A stretch of 64,000 bases of DNA from Epithemia pelagica (taxonomy: Eukaryota > Bacillariophyta > Bacillariophyceae > Surirellales > Surirellaceae). The translations under genes and the position numbers were made by a program. Under the pieces are notes generated by a model, which searched no databases, was not told where the DNA came from, and saw only the letters and a list, made by a program, of their open reading frames with translations. Location: contig OX337235.1 of NCBI GenBank assembly GCA_946965045.2, forward strand, positions 372,001-436,000. The letters are read 5' to 3'. Below are positions 43,191 to 53,703 of this stretch, piece by piece. Numbering within the stretch: position 1 is the first letter of the stretch; each line of letters starts with the position of its first letter.

Positions 43191-43288
43191 GTCCTCAACA
43201 AGGCCCACAATCAAGCCTTTGGCAACTCCGCCTTGTCTCTTGGTTTGTTCCAAACCGTTGCCAATATTGCTGTTGGGGGTCACCAAGG
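43191..43288 (+). repeat. 98-bp direct repeat, right copy
   Basis: Identical to 38732-38829; S sequence continues from here to the S stop codon. Confidence 0.9.
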
Positions 43289-43580
43289 GTGGTTGGACCA
43301 TTCCTGTGGATTGTGCTGCCCCTACGATGACAATGATCCACGATGCTGCTGCAATGCCAAGGCCGATGAGGCTACCATTGTCGTTGCCCGTGTTGCTGCT
43401 GCCGCTGGTCCCATTGAACAAGTCAGTTACCGCCATGCCAAGATTTCGCACGGTGACTTTGAAGACTTTGTTTGCTTGGAACTTTGTCAAAGTGGGAGTG
43501 CCACCTTTGAACATGTCCACGATTGTACCTTCAACTTTGTGTACAATCCCGTTGACAAGGCCTTGACCAAGGTCCATTAA
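43191..43580 (+). pseudogene. Partial S gene, 3' piece
   Basis: Lobe 2 of S from KAHNQAF to the stop at 43580, with the Cys cluster, in one open frame (SLGLFQTVANIAVGGHQGW ... NPVDKALTKVH). It has no signal peptide or lobe 1; these lie, degraded, on the far side of the Crypton-like element. Confidence 0.8.
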
Positions 43581-43939
43581 GTGTTTGGGGGATTGTAGTG
43601 GACAAGGTTCGTCGATTGGAGGCACGTGGAGCTCGGCTCCGGTTTCCGATACACCATTCTGAAAATAGGATGGAGCGTTAAGTATATACATGAATAGAAA
43701 AAGAAGATTGCAACCACAGCAGTTTACTTCCTGGAGGAGTTGTGGAAGCCAAGGCGTTTGGACGGGGACACGTGTAGAAGAGGGTCATTTCATGCAGGGT
43801 TTGCTCGTTGAAAGATTGGGTTGTGAGGGTGTGTGCGAGATTTGTTTTCCCATGTTGCAACCAAACCTTTTAGTGTGTCGACACTGTCCATGGCGGGGCC
43901 TCTGGGACAAACAAACAAAGGAACAAAAATTGCAATCGA
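43581..43939. other. Intergenic between S fragment and methyltransferase
   Basis: The first about 120 bp match the S 3' flank seen at 33575 and 56938; the rest is single-copy, no gene. Confidence 0.45.
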
Positions 43940-45196
43940 TTACCGCTTCTTCTTTGGCGTTTGCTTCTTTTTATTCTTCTTCTTTTTCTTTTTGGATGCA
44001 GCAGCCATGAGACGGGTCGGATCGGGTGCCTTTTGCAACCGATACAAGAGTAATTGATTGGAGACATCGTATCGAATTTCCACATTTTGCCACAATCGTT
44101 GTTGTTCTTGTTCTTGTTTGTGGTTGGTGGTGGTGGCAGTACCATTCGAATTGGGAAAGAGGACGGGCCAAAAGTATTCGGGTTGCGAGAGGGACCAAAT
44201 GCAATAATATCCCAATGGTTTCAAGACGCGATGGACGGCCTGCATCATGGAATGGACTTGGACTTGTCGACGATCGTGATGGGGATAGGTACAGGACAGT
44301 GGATCGAGCAAGCCCTTGTCCACGACAGCCTGCAGGGAATTGGGACGAAGATGGGGAATCCCACTCGTGGTTTGAGAAGACAATTCGGTTGCATTGTCCA
44401 GATATAATTGCATGCGACCCGCCTCCACTTGATCGTGACACAAACGAGATTGGACTTGCATGACGGGAGAGGACCAATCGACTTGAATAATGGGGCCTCG
44501 ATAATACTGTGGGGGTTGATTGGCCATGTCCCATCCCAATCGTGACACGCCGCATCCGAGAATCAAGACGGGTTCCTTACTATTGTTGTTGGTTGTGGTA
44601 GATGGTGTCCACAACGAGCCATGGTCCTCTCTTTGTCTCGTGTCGCTCTCGACGACAGTGTCATGTGCTTCTTCTTTTTCCTCTTCCAACTCGGCATCAT
44701 CACTGTCGTAATCTTCGTCATTGTCATAGTCGTCTTGCGGTGGCGACAAACCCAGGGTTTTCCACAGAGTTGTGGTATGCAAGGTGGCCACTGGATCGTC
44801 CTCTTGCTTTTTGGTTGAATTGGTTCGCAGTTGGTCCACGTCAAACGTGGTGAGAAACAAGTGTGTTGGTGGTTGTGCTTCTTCGTTTGAACCGTATGGT
44901 CCTTGTGGTGGTGGTGGCGGTGGCACGGGAAGTGGATGATAGGAATAGGATTGCAAGGCGGCATGCGAGACATGACCCCATTCACCGGCTGGATTGGTAT
45001 TGGATCCCGCCGTGGCCAAGAGTGACGACACGGACCCACTGTTGCGATGCGCATAATCCCAGTACACGACGGATCCATAACGATGGACGGGCAAACAAAA
45101 GTCCAAGGTTTGCCACACCCACTGCTTCCATCGATCCCACATATGCCGATTTCGTAACAACTTTAAGGCGGAAGAAGAACGGGTCGTCGTCGTCAT
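43940..45196 (-). CDS. Class I SAM methyltransferase, eEF1A-lysine-methyltransferase-like (1)
   Basis: 418 residues from ATG at 45196. Motifs: a Trp-rich start with YGSVVYWDYAHR near 40-50, acidic low-complexity insert near 155-185, VLILGCGVSRLG (SAM-binding motif I) near 210-221, IQVDWS (motif II region), VVDKGLLDPL near 291-300 and HRVLKPLGYYCIWSLSQPE near 330. GCGxSRL plus DKGxLD is the signature of the METTL13/EEF1AKMT4 group, which methylates lysines of translation elongation factor 1A in other eukaryotes; substrate here is inference. A Lys-rich C-terminus may act as a nuclear or RNA-binding tail. Divergent from its paralog at 45553, sharing a 356-bp intergenic region. Confidence 0.85.
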   Translation of the reverse strand: MTTTTRSSSALKLLRNRHMWDRWKQWVWQTLDFCLPVHRYGSVVYWDYAHRNSGSVSSLLATAGSNTNPAGEWGHVSHAALQSYSYHPLPVPPPPPPQGPYGSNEEAQPPTHLFLTTFDVDQLRTNSTKKQEDDPVATLHTTTLWKTLGLSPPQDDYDNDEDYDSDDAELEEEKEEAHDTVVESDTRQREDHGSLWTPSTTTNNNSKEPVLILGCGVSRLGWDMANQPPQYYRGPIIQVDWSSPVMQVQSRLCHDQVEAGRMQLYLDNATELSSQTTSGIPHLRPNSLQAVVDKGLLDPLSCTYPHHDRRQVQVHSMMQAVHRVLKPLGYYCIWSLSQPEYFWPVLFPNSNGTATTTNHKQEQEQQRLWQNVEIRYDVSNQLLLYRLQKAPDPTRLMAAASKKKKKKNKKKQTPKKKR

Positions 45197-45552
45197 GATG
45201 GTGTCTGGTTCCAATCGAATCTATAATAGCTTTCGTTGTTCTCGTCTTCTGTGTGTCTCCTCTCGTGAAAATCTTTCCGGAGAAATGGACGGACCGGATG
45301 ACAAAGCCGGCTGGAGGACAGACGCTTTTACGGAGTGTGGACAGACGCCTTAAACCATGACCAAACGCGACCTGATCGGGAAAGAAACGCACTTCAAACG
45401 CACCTATTTCGATCGAATCTGTTCGGGAGGGCCACACATTGTGGCATCTTTCTTGACTTGTGGTGTTCCTTCCTTTTCACTGTGTGTGTGGTCCAATCAT
45501 CATTGTCCTCGTCCTTTTCCGTGTTTCACAGTGTCCGTATCATATATCTATC
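45197..45552. promoter_or_regulatory. Bidirectional promoter region of the methyltransferase pair
   Basis: The only sequence between two divergent start codons; no TATA box that I would trust. Confidence 0.4.
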
Positions 45553-46971
45553 ATGCCGTCTCTGCGTGGTCGCTATTTCATTGATTGCCTGAAACGTTGG
45601 ACCTTGGCCCGGTTAAACCTTTCCTTGCCGGTGCCCCCCTACGGTACCTCTCAGTATTGGGATCATGCCTATCGATCCATGTTGCAGCAACCGGATCAAG
45701 TCGAACCGCAAGAATGGGGTGATGCCTCGTATGAAACGCTCAAGAAATATCACTACAAGACGCTTTCGATCCCCACCTCCTTGCTCCTTTCGTCGCCGCA
45801 TTCGCAGCAGCCTCTGTCCTCCGGTTCCGCAGTCTATTACGATCTCCACAAGAATCACAACTATAACCAGCCCGTACCCACCACCTTGGATTCGTCCCAT
45901 GCCACGCGACCGGTGCATTCCACAACCTTGGCGGAAACCATGGGATTGACCGAGAATGATGATGATGATGAGGAGGAGGAGGAGGAGTATAATCCAGAGG
46001 ACAACAATGACCACAACGATTCGTCGTTTACCGAGAAACACAAGGCTCCCATTGTCATTTTGGGGTGTGGAATTTCCCGATTGGGTACCGATTTGGCCGC
46101 ACACGAACCCTCTCTGGGAACACGACCAGGACGACGAACGGTGATTCAAGTCGATTGGAGTCCGCACATTGTGCAATTGCAAACCCTGTTTTGTCACGAC
46201 CAGGTCCAATCCGGTGCCTTGCACATTTACGAAGATTCGGCGGCGCAATTGTCGAGTATTTCGCAGGACAATTCCATTCAAGCCGTCCTGGACAAGGGAT
46301 TGATGGATCCCTTGTCCTGTACCTATGCCCATCACGATGGACGATCCAAACACGTGCAAGATATTTTTCGAGCCGTCCATCGCGTCTTGAAACCCAATGG
46401 GTATTATTGTATCTGGTCCCTGTCGCAACCCGAATTCTTGTTGCCCGTCTTGGAACAAGAAAATCTCATTCAACCCACTTCCGACTATGAGGATGATACC
46501 GACAACAACAAGGACAGGAACGCAACGGGGGATTTGTCCCAGGAAGAGGATCGTTCCGTGTTTTCTCCAAAACATTTGGATCGTCCATCCATGCCTTCGC
46601 CACCACTCTTGTCCATACAACAGCAACAACAAAAACGACTCCAAAACACATATCGCAATTATCAACCCTTGGCATCCCTGTCATCCTCCTCCTCATCCAC
46701 TAGTACCACTACGATTCCGACGCGCACGCCTCGCAATCCCATGACCGGCAAACCCTACTTGTGGCAGCGCTTGGACATTCGCCATGATGTCACCAATCAA
46801 TTCCTCTTGTATCGGTTTCAAAAGGCGGCTGCCAGTGATCCGTTTTCAACGACGACACGTCGTCGCGGAGGTGGTGGTGCGCAACCACCATCCTCCCGCT
46901 TGCCACGCCATTCGGCAAACAACAAGAACAACAAGAACAACAAGAACAACCATCGACAACGACGAGCTTGA
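45553..46971 (+). CDS. Class I SAM methyltransferase, eEF1A-lysine-methyltransferase-like (2)
   Basis: 472 residues from ATG at 45553 (MPSLRGRYFIDCLKRW). The frame is open 31 codons further up, but that part is not conserved in the paralog. Motifs: PPYGTSQYWDHAYR near 28-41, acidic run near 135-150, IVILGCGISRLG near 167-178, VIQVDWSP near 197, VLDKGLMDPL near 245-254, HRVLKPNGYYCIWSLSQPEF near 280-299. C-terminus has an Asn/Lys repeat. This is the parent of the three psi-M pseudogenes, whose pieces match it better than paralog 1. Its 3' end converges on an S fragment at 47189, the same order as psi-M next to S in the modules. Confidence 0.85.
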   Translation: MPSLRGRYFIDCLKRWTLARLNLSLPVPPYGTSQYWDHAYRSMLQQPDQVEPQEWGDASYETLKKYHYKTLSIPTSLLLSSPHSQQPLSSGSAVYYDLHKNHNYNQPVPTTLDSSHATRPVHSTTLAETMGLTENDDDDEEEEEEYNPEDNNDHNDSSFTEKHKAPIVILGCGISRLGTDLAAHEPSLGTRPGRRTVIQVDWSPHIVQLQTLFCHDQVQSGALHIYEDSAAQLSSISQDNSIQAVLDKGLMDPLSCTYAHHDGRSKHVQDIFRAVHRVLKPNGYYCIWSLSQPEFLLPVLEQENLIQPTSDYEDDTDNNKDRNATGDLSQEEDRSVFSPKHLDRPSMPSPPLLSIQQQQQKRLQNTYRNYQPLASLSSSSSSTSTTTIPTRTPRNPMTGKPYLWQRLDIRHDVTNQFLLYRFQKAAASDPFSTTTRRRGGGGAQPPSSRLPRHSANNKNNKNNKNNHRQRRA

Positions 46972-47188
46972 GAAAAAACAAACACAGTCCATCAACCATT
47001 GTAAACATGAATCTTGGGTGCGTGCGTGTTGCTGGACGAGTTTGGAATCTCCATTGTTTCTCACGAAACACAGAGCTTGCGCGCGCCATAAAACAGGCCG
47101 CTAAGGATGCTTTTTCCCCTTGTATAATATTTAGTTGCGGGACTCCTCATCCTTTTTCAGGATGGTGCATTGGAAACTGGAGCAGGGC

Positions 47189-47773
47189 TCAACGTGTCTC
47201 CAATCGACAAAACATGCATATACTCCAATTTACCCAAACTGAATTGACCTTGGTCAAGGCCTTGCCAACGGGATTGTACACAAAGTTGAAGGTACAGTTG
47301 TGGACATGTACAAAGGTGGCACTGCCACTTTGACAAAGCTCAAAGCAAACAAAGTTTTCAAAGTCTCCGTTGGAAATCTTGGCATGACGGTAACTGACTT
47401 GTTCAATGGGCCCAGCCGCAGCAGCAACACGGGCAACGACAATGGTAGCCTCATTGGCCTTGGCATTGCAGCAGCATCTTGGATCATCGTCATCGAAGGG
47501 GACGGTCCAACCAACGTTGGTGACCACCGACCGCAATATCAGCCACTGTATGTTTTGCCAAAGGCTTGATTGTGGGCCTTGAGGACCACTTGATTGATTG
47601 TCACGGTCCGACAATTCGTGGGGCAAACCAATCAAGGTGAGCTGGGCTTGGGTGATTTCGTCATGCCCGTAGGCCGTTTCGACAGGTCCAATGTTGTTCA
47701 CGGGCGCCAAGAAGGAAAAGGTACAGTCCTTGGCATGAACTATAAATTGACATACGAGGACTTTTGAAGACAA
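47189..47773 (-). pseudogene. Partial S gene (inverted copy, rearranged)
   Basis: Begins within lobe 1 (VNL-type VHAKDCTFSF), keeps GHDEITQAQLTLIGLPHELSD, then a scrambled and shortened lobe-2 start, then DDDDPRCCCNAKA ... HNCTFNFVYNP. The first Cys group is deleted and the original stop is lost, the frame running on to 47189. No signal peptide. Inverted counterpart of the pieces at 38448 and 61822, but without the Crypton-like element. Confidence 0.75.
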
Positions 47774-48072
47774 GTCTACCCGTGTTGTAAGTAAAAGGGG
47801 GCGGAATCATGGGATATGGGTAACAATCATAGCAAGAAGATAATTGGAGTGGTCGATCAGGATTAGTTCGTCGCAAAAGGACGAGCCTTTCTCTTTCCCT
47901 CTTTCCATGAAAGAAACCTACCAAAACACAGACAACTACCTTGGACTACTCTCCAACAAAATCATGTCGGTTCAACAAGTGGGAGTAGTATATAAACTGT
48001 GAGAACTGTTCTTTCCCTGACTCGTGTTTTCTTGATAGGTAGTATCTTCCTGTCATTCGGACCATTTACTGG

Positions 48073-49133
48073 TTACCACTCAAAGTGAAATCCCCCCATT
48101 ATGACAATGTAGCGAATTTGAACTACATGAGCGCAACATCCATGTCGGCCTGCAAGTAATTTACAAATCAATATATTCCAGTGGCTCTTCTTCGAGCTGT
48201 TTTTTTTTGTTGTAGAAAAATGAAGCAGATCTTTCACGTTCCTTCGTTCCACACAATCCAAACCAGAAGAAGCACCATTGTATCCTCCCATATCGTAGCT
48301 GCCTTCATTGCACACCGCCGCGGCATGTCCCTCATGCCTCTTGTTCATGGGTGGTCCTTCTTGCCATTTCTTGTGTAGTTCGGCCAAATTCAACTATTGG
48401 TGGCACAGAGACCGTTTCGGTTTCCTCCCAATGCGACAGCGGTTTGTCCCCTCTTGTCATCATTGTTGCAAGGGTTCAGTGCGACCAGCGCAGTCTTACG
48501 CAAACGCCATCCAGACCCTCAAGTCTATTTTGGTTTTTTGTCCAAGATGAAAAGCCCCGAATATCGTGCTTGTTCGTGCAGTGGCATCATTCTTTGCATG
48601 GTTCCAATCGTCGAATATAATACAAGGACTTTTAGACTGGGAATCAATGGAATGGATGCGAGCACGTCTGATCCATTTTGTGACGAGACAATCGTGACGC
48701 CGGCTCGCGTGAGCTCCCGCCGTGTACCTTGCCTGTGCTTCTGCACGACCAAACCATCGCCCGGCCCACCCAAACGGTTTTGGGTTTTGGCCCTTCCAAA
48801 ATATGATCCGAAAGCAAAAACCGTGACATCGACCATGGTCTTTTTGTTTTCTTCCTTCTCCCGGTGTGGACGACTTGTGTCGTGGATGCTTGGTCTGTGG
48901 ATTTTGGCGTATGCGTACCAGAATCATGTTGCTGAGGCATTTTGCCTTCCTGGATCCAATCTACAATCCTTTGTGGAAGGCCAAAAGTAAGTATTAGTTG
49001 GTTGTACCAAAGATTTGGTGTCGTCGTTTTGTTGAGTGGTGACAAGTGGTTTGTCCCTCTTGTATCCTTTTCCACAATGTTTCTTCCTTGAACTAATGTT
49101 TCTGTGGCTTGGCATGGATTCTTGTTCTGGCAT
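48073..49133 (-). pseudogene. Kelch-repeat gene remnant K2
   Basis: Minus-strand counterpart of K1. ATG at 49133 opens 69 codons; 48393-48073 holds a clear Kelch blade (W ... PPMNKRHEGHAAAV ... YDMGGYNG). The middle is frame-broken. Head-to-head with R3. Confidence 0.55.
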
Positions 49134-49247
49134 GACTCATTACAAACTATGTACTATCACTCGGAATGATTCGACCATTCTCGATCGTCTACTGCACTGT
49201 ATCAACGAATCCAACTCTGCTACAACAAACTTATTTGTCGCTATATT

Positions 49248-51571
49248 GTGTCTACAACTCAACGCAACAACAACAATAGAACTATTTTCGCGATACGGAG
49301 TAATGGAGGCTCTACCAACAACGGGGGGAGAGAGGTTGGAGGGGACAATGACGGAACCCGCCCAGCTAAAAAGAACCGAAAAGTGACCATAAGGAAGACT
49401 CGCCAAATCTTGAAAGCAAGCTCTCCGAATCCACCGGAGGACAGCAAAACACTTGGTGACTACTTGGAAGACGTTGGTTCAAGACAGAATTGTCAGAAAA
49501 ACGGAAAAACTATGCTATAGAAACGATTCGAAGTCCATCGATCGAAATGTTGAAAGAAGATCCTAAACTCTGTGCAGCTTTTCAAGACTATTTGACGATT
49601 GACTTGAAACATTTTTTGACAACAGGAAAAGTAATTCCTATGGATTCTTCCCCCAATGAATCCCAGAGAGTGGCCTTGATCGACTTTGACATCAAAAACA
49701 ACGCTATGTTTTACAAACGAGACTTGAATGCATTCAATGCTCGAGTGGAAGAACTTTTCAAATGGAAAGACTCCGCAAGAGACGAGTACATGGCTCCGTA
49801 TTTTCCGCTCATCCAATCGAGTGGAACTGGCAAGACCAAATTGCTACACGAATGCAAAAAGATGTTTAACAGTGACAATCAAAGCGACGTTCACTGCGAA
49901 CTTATTCTGTGCCATTATGGTGAAGTCACGCACTTAGCATGGGGCAGTGACATATTCTCCGACACTCTGGACGTTAAAATAATTGGAACCACCAAAGATG
50001 GCCAAGAAACGCTGTGGAAGAAGTTGGATGCTTTTGTAGAGAAGGCAAGAACGAAAAAGGTCGTGCTGCTATTTGACGAGTCCCAACACCTCATCAACAA
50101 TGGTGATGGGTTTTATTTTCGAAGCATACGATGGTGGCTTCGAAAAGAACGAAATGAACATAACATTGTTGGCGTGTTTGCAGGAACAAGCATGAGTTTG
50201 GCAAACTACTTTCCGGAACCACCGCAGAATTCATACTACTCAAGAAATGTAAGACCAACATACAACTCAGGCAAAAGAATGTATGCTCCATTTTTCGAAA
50301 TCACAACGAATGGACTTGTTTCAATCACCAATGGTTCCGAATTCGATAAAGAATCTTCTACAGAGTTTGATGTTGCAGTTCAATATGGGCGCCCGTTGTT
50401 CGCTCGGATGCATCTAAAGGGTGATTTGAAAGATGCGTTGGACTCAATTTTGCTTCGGATGAAAGGTGGGACCTACAAGATTGAATTGGAGAACGTGAGT
50501 TCATGTTTTTCAATTTTGGCAGCTCGTCTGCAAATGGGCCAAGTTTCATTTGATCTTGCGTCGAAACAAGTGGCTTGGGGGTATGCTGATCTCACTCATT
50601 TTGACCCGGAACAACCAACTGTCGCAGATATTGCGTACCTTCCGGATCCGGTATGCGCATGGCTTGCCATGTCCCAAATGATTGAGAACTGCGAGTCTTT
50701 TGGCGCCTTTTCTCAACCTCCTTCTTTCTGGTCCGAATTTGCCATCAAGATGTATACGTCTGCATTGTGTCGTCCTGAAAAGGGAGATGTTGGTCAAGTC
50801 GCGGCTGCTTTTTACATGCTAGCTTGTGGAGACGAGTTGCGCTGGGAAAAATCACAAGATCTGTTACAACTCTCTGTTCCACTCGAGAAATTTATCAAAA
50901 GACTGCAAGGCAACGATGATGATTCATCTAGCGTTGATAGCACTGGAGAAGCAAGCGTCAATTTCATCCAAGTGTGTCGTAATTACTTGCGTTACAGCCT
51001 AAAAGAACTGCAGGAGAGTGGCCTTTTGGAGCACTGGTATCGAAGTGCAAGGGCATCCTATGCATATGCCTCTTGCCCAGCTTACGACCTGGTGATACCT
51101 GTGCGATACAAACACAATAATCATGATCACTATTGTCCCATGCTAGTGAGTGTAAAGAATCGACTATCTTACACTCCCGAGCAACGCCAGAGTGCACTCA
51201 GCGCCATGGAAAAGGTGTTTAAGGGCGCTGGCATTGAAACTGGGTTGTGTATTCTCTTACTGATTGGCCTCAAGGATCCATCGCAAAACCCCGGCCCTGG
51301 TATGAATTTCTCCCGTGGTTCAATTTCGACATTTATAATCGAAGTGCCTGCCAATGACCGTTTTGGAGCGACCAAGCTCGCCGCTTCTTCGACTCGTGGA
51401 GGAGGGGAAAAGTCGGAGGTCATGGTGTCTCATTCAGACGTTGCATTGGGAAGTGGAAAAAGCTTTGAGCGGTTGCTGCGAGACGAGACACTGAAGCAGA
51501 TCCCATCATCCGAGTTTTTGCAAGAGATCGCAAAGGGCTTTGAGGACGCCTTGCAAGAAAATGACATCTAA
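49248..51571 (+). pseudogene. CRN-RHS type P-loop NTPase (copy R3), frameshifted near 49473
   Basis: Two overlapping frames: 49248-49520 (Asn/Gly-rich start, PAKKNRKV, LGDYLED) and 49490-51571 (693 codons with Walker A, Walker B and DLVIPV ... VSVKNR). A single A is missing at about 49473 compared with R2 and R4 (GACGTTGG for GACGATTGG). The upstream frame starts with a non-ATG codon as in R4. Otherwise nearly identical to R2, from which it is the inverted copy. A protein from an internal ATG could keep the NTPase core. Confidence 0.75.
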
Positions 51572-51644
51572 ATACTCTTCTCCTATTGCAGTAAAAAAGA
51601 AGAACAAGAGAGCATACCACCTCGCCATTTCTACTTTTTGCATA

Positions 51645-52350
51645 AAGCGTTGGTCGTTATTGATCGTTGGCCAATTTGAAACTTTCCTTGTCGGTGCCCC
51701 CCTAAGTTACCCTCTCTTGGATAAGGACGACAACGACGAATGGTGATTCAAGTCGATTGCAGTCCGCACATTGTAAAACTGTCGAGTATTTCCAGGAAAA
51801 TTCGATTCTCGCCGTACTGGACAAGGGATTGATGGATCCGTTTGTCTCGTACCTATGCCCATCACACGATGGACGATCGAAACACGTGCACGAAATTTTT
51901 CGAGCTGTCCATCGCGTCTTGAAACCCAATGGGTATTTATTGTATCTGGTCCCTGTCGCAACCCGAATTCTTGTTGCCCGTGTTGGAACAAGAAATTCTC
52001 ATTCAACCCACTTCCGACCATGAGGATGATACCGACAATCCAAAACACGTATCGCAATTATCAACCCTTGACATCCCTGTCATTATCATCGTCTTCCACC
52101 CAATCTACAACGATTCTGACGCGAACGCCTCGCCATCCCATTACAGGAAACCCTACTTGTGGCAACGGGTGGACATTCGCCATGATATAACCAATCAATT
52201 CCTCTTGTATCGGTTTCAAAAGGCGGCGTGGAGTGTTCCGTTCCCAACGACACGTCGCGGAGGTGGTGCGCAACCATTCTCCTCCCGCTTGCCACGCCAT
52301 TCGTCTCACAACAAGAAGAAGAATAACCATCGACAACTAGGAGCTTTAGA
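51645..52350 (+). pseudogene. Methyltransferase pseudogene psi-M2
   Basis: Inverted, nearly identical copy of psi-M1 with the same internal deletion and the same broken frames, so it was copied after decay. Confidence 0.8.
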
Positions 52351-52674
52351 AAAAACAAACACACAAAAGTAGACACACAAAAGAAAGACTTTTGCCACAC
52401 CAAAAAAGAGCCATGACGGATGAATTCTACCTAAAGACACGCATCTACACTATATCGAAAGGAACGCGTGTGGATCCTACCAAACGCACCAGAAAATGTA
52501 TTTGTGTGCGAGCTTGCGCCCAATAAAAAAAGGCCGCTATGGATGCTTTTCCCCCTTCTATTATATGTATATGCTTAAATCTCCATCCTATTTTCAGGAT
52601 GCTGCATCGCAAACCGGAGCAGGGCTCAACGTGTCTCCACTCGACGAAACATGCATATACTGCAATGCCCAAAC

Positions 52675-53703
52675 TTAATTGGCCTTGGTCAAGGCCTTGC
52701 CAACGGGGTTGTACACAAAGTTGAAGGTACAATCGTGGACATGTTCAAAGGTGGCACTGCCACTTTGACGAAGTTCAAAGCAAACAAAGTCTTCAAAGTC
52801 ACCGTGCGAAATCTTGGCATGGCGGTAACTGACTTGTTCAATGGGACCAGCGGCAGCAGCAACACGGGCAACGACAATGGTAGCCTCATCGGCCTTGGCA
52901 TTGCAGCAGCATCGTGGATCATCGTCATCGTAGGGGCAGCACAATCCACAAGAACGGTCCAACCACCCTTGGTGACCACCAACAGCAATATCGGCAACGG
53001 TTTGGAACAACCCCAGAGACAAGGCGGAGTTGCTAAAGGCTTGGTTGTGGGCCTTGAGAACCACTTGGTTGAGAATTTGATTGTCATGGTCCGACAATTC
53101 GTGGGGCAAGCCAATCAAGGTGAGCTGGGCCTCGGTGATTTCGCCATGTCCATAGGCCGTTTCGACGGGTCCAATGGTGTTCAAGCCAGTGTGTTCCAAA
53201 AAGGAAAAGGTACAGTCCTTGGCATGAACTAAATTGACATAGGAGGACTTTTGAAGACGGTCGCACAAGTCAAATTGGAACTGTTCGTGAAGAAGACCAA
53301 GATCGGCCGTGGCACCCAACACACTGTCCTTGTAATAAAAGACATCGACTTGAGCATTGATAAAGGCAGCTTCTTCCTGGCTATTCTTTACAAGCGAAGT
53401 ACTGCTGGGTGTCCACCAGAAGGAGTCGGAAGGAATGGTGGAGAAGCCTTGAGTCTTGATATCGCCCAACTTTTGGCCCGCCTTGTCGAAACCAAAGGCC
53501 TGGTTGTATGCTGCCTGAGCTTGCTTGGTAATAAAGTTGGCTTCCTCGTCCGAGACCACGTCCGAAAGACCACCCACGACAATGCGAGCATTGTACGATT
53601 CCGACGAGGCACTGGCAACCATTTCTTGAAAGGCAGCACGCAAGCTAAAGTCGGCGGCAGCCGAAGAGAAGAGCATGGTGAGAGCAGCAAGAGAAAGCTT
53701 CAT
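52675..53703 (-). CDS. Secreted two-lobed protein S (copy S3)
   Basis: Intact 342-residue frame with signal peptide, both lobes and Cys cluster. Nearly identical to S1 and S2, which suggests recent copying or gene conversion. It is the left partner of the head-to-head pair S3/S4 at the centre of the large palindrome. Confidence 0.8.
   Translation of the reverse strand: MKLSLAALTMLFSSAAADFSLRAAFQEMVASASSESYNARIVVGGLSDVVSDEEANFITKQAQAAYNQAFGFDKAGQKLGDIKTQGFSTIPSDSFWWTPSSTSLVKNSQEEAAFINAQVDVFYYKDSVLGATADLGLLHEQFQFDLCDRLQKSSYVNLVHAKDCTFSFLEHTGLNTIGPVETAYGHGEITEAQLTLIGLPHELSDHDNQILNQVVLKAHNQAFSNSALSLGLFQTVADIAVGGHQGWLDRSCGLCCPYDDDDPRCCCNAKADEATIVVARVAAAAGPIEQVSYRHAKISHGDFEDFVCFELRQSGSATFEHVHDCTFNFVYNPVGKALTKAN

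Noticed and set aside
45613-46665. Minus-strand ORF of 350 codons
   Set aside because: Antisense to the methyltransferase gene, whose motifs are clear on the plus strand.
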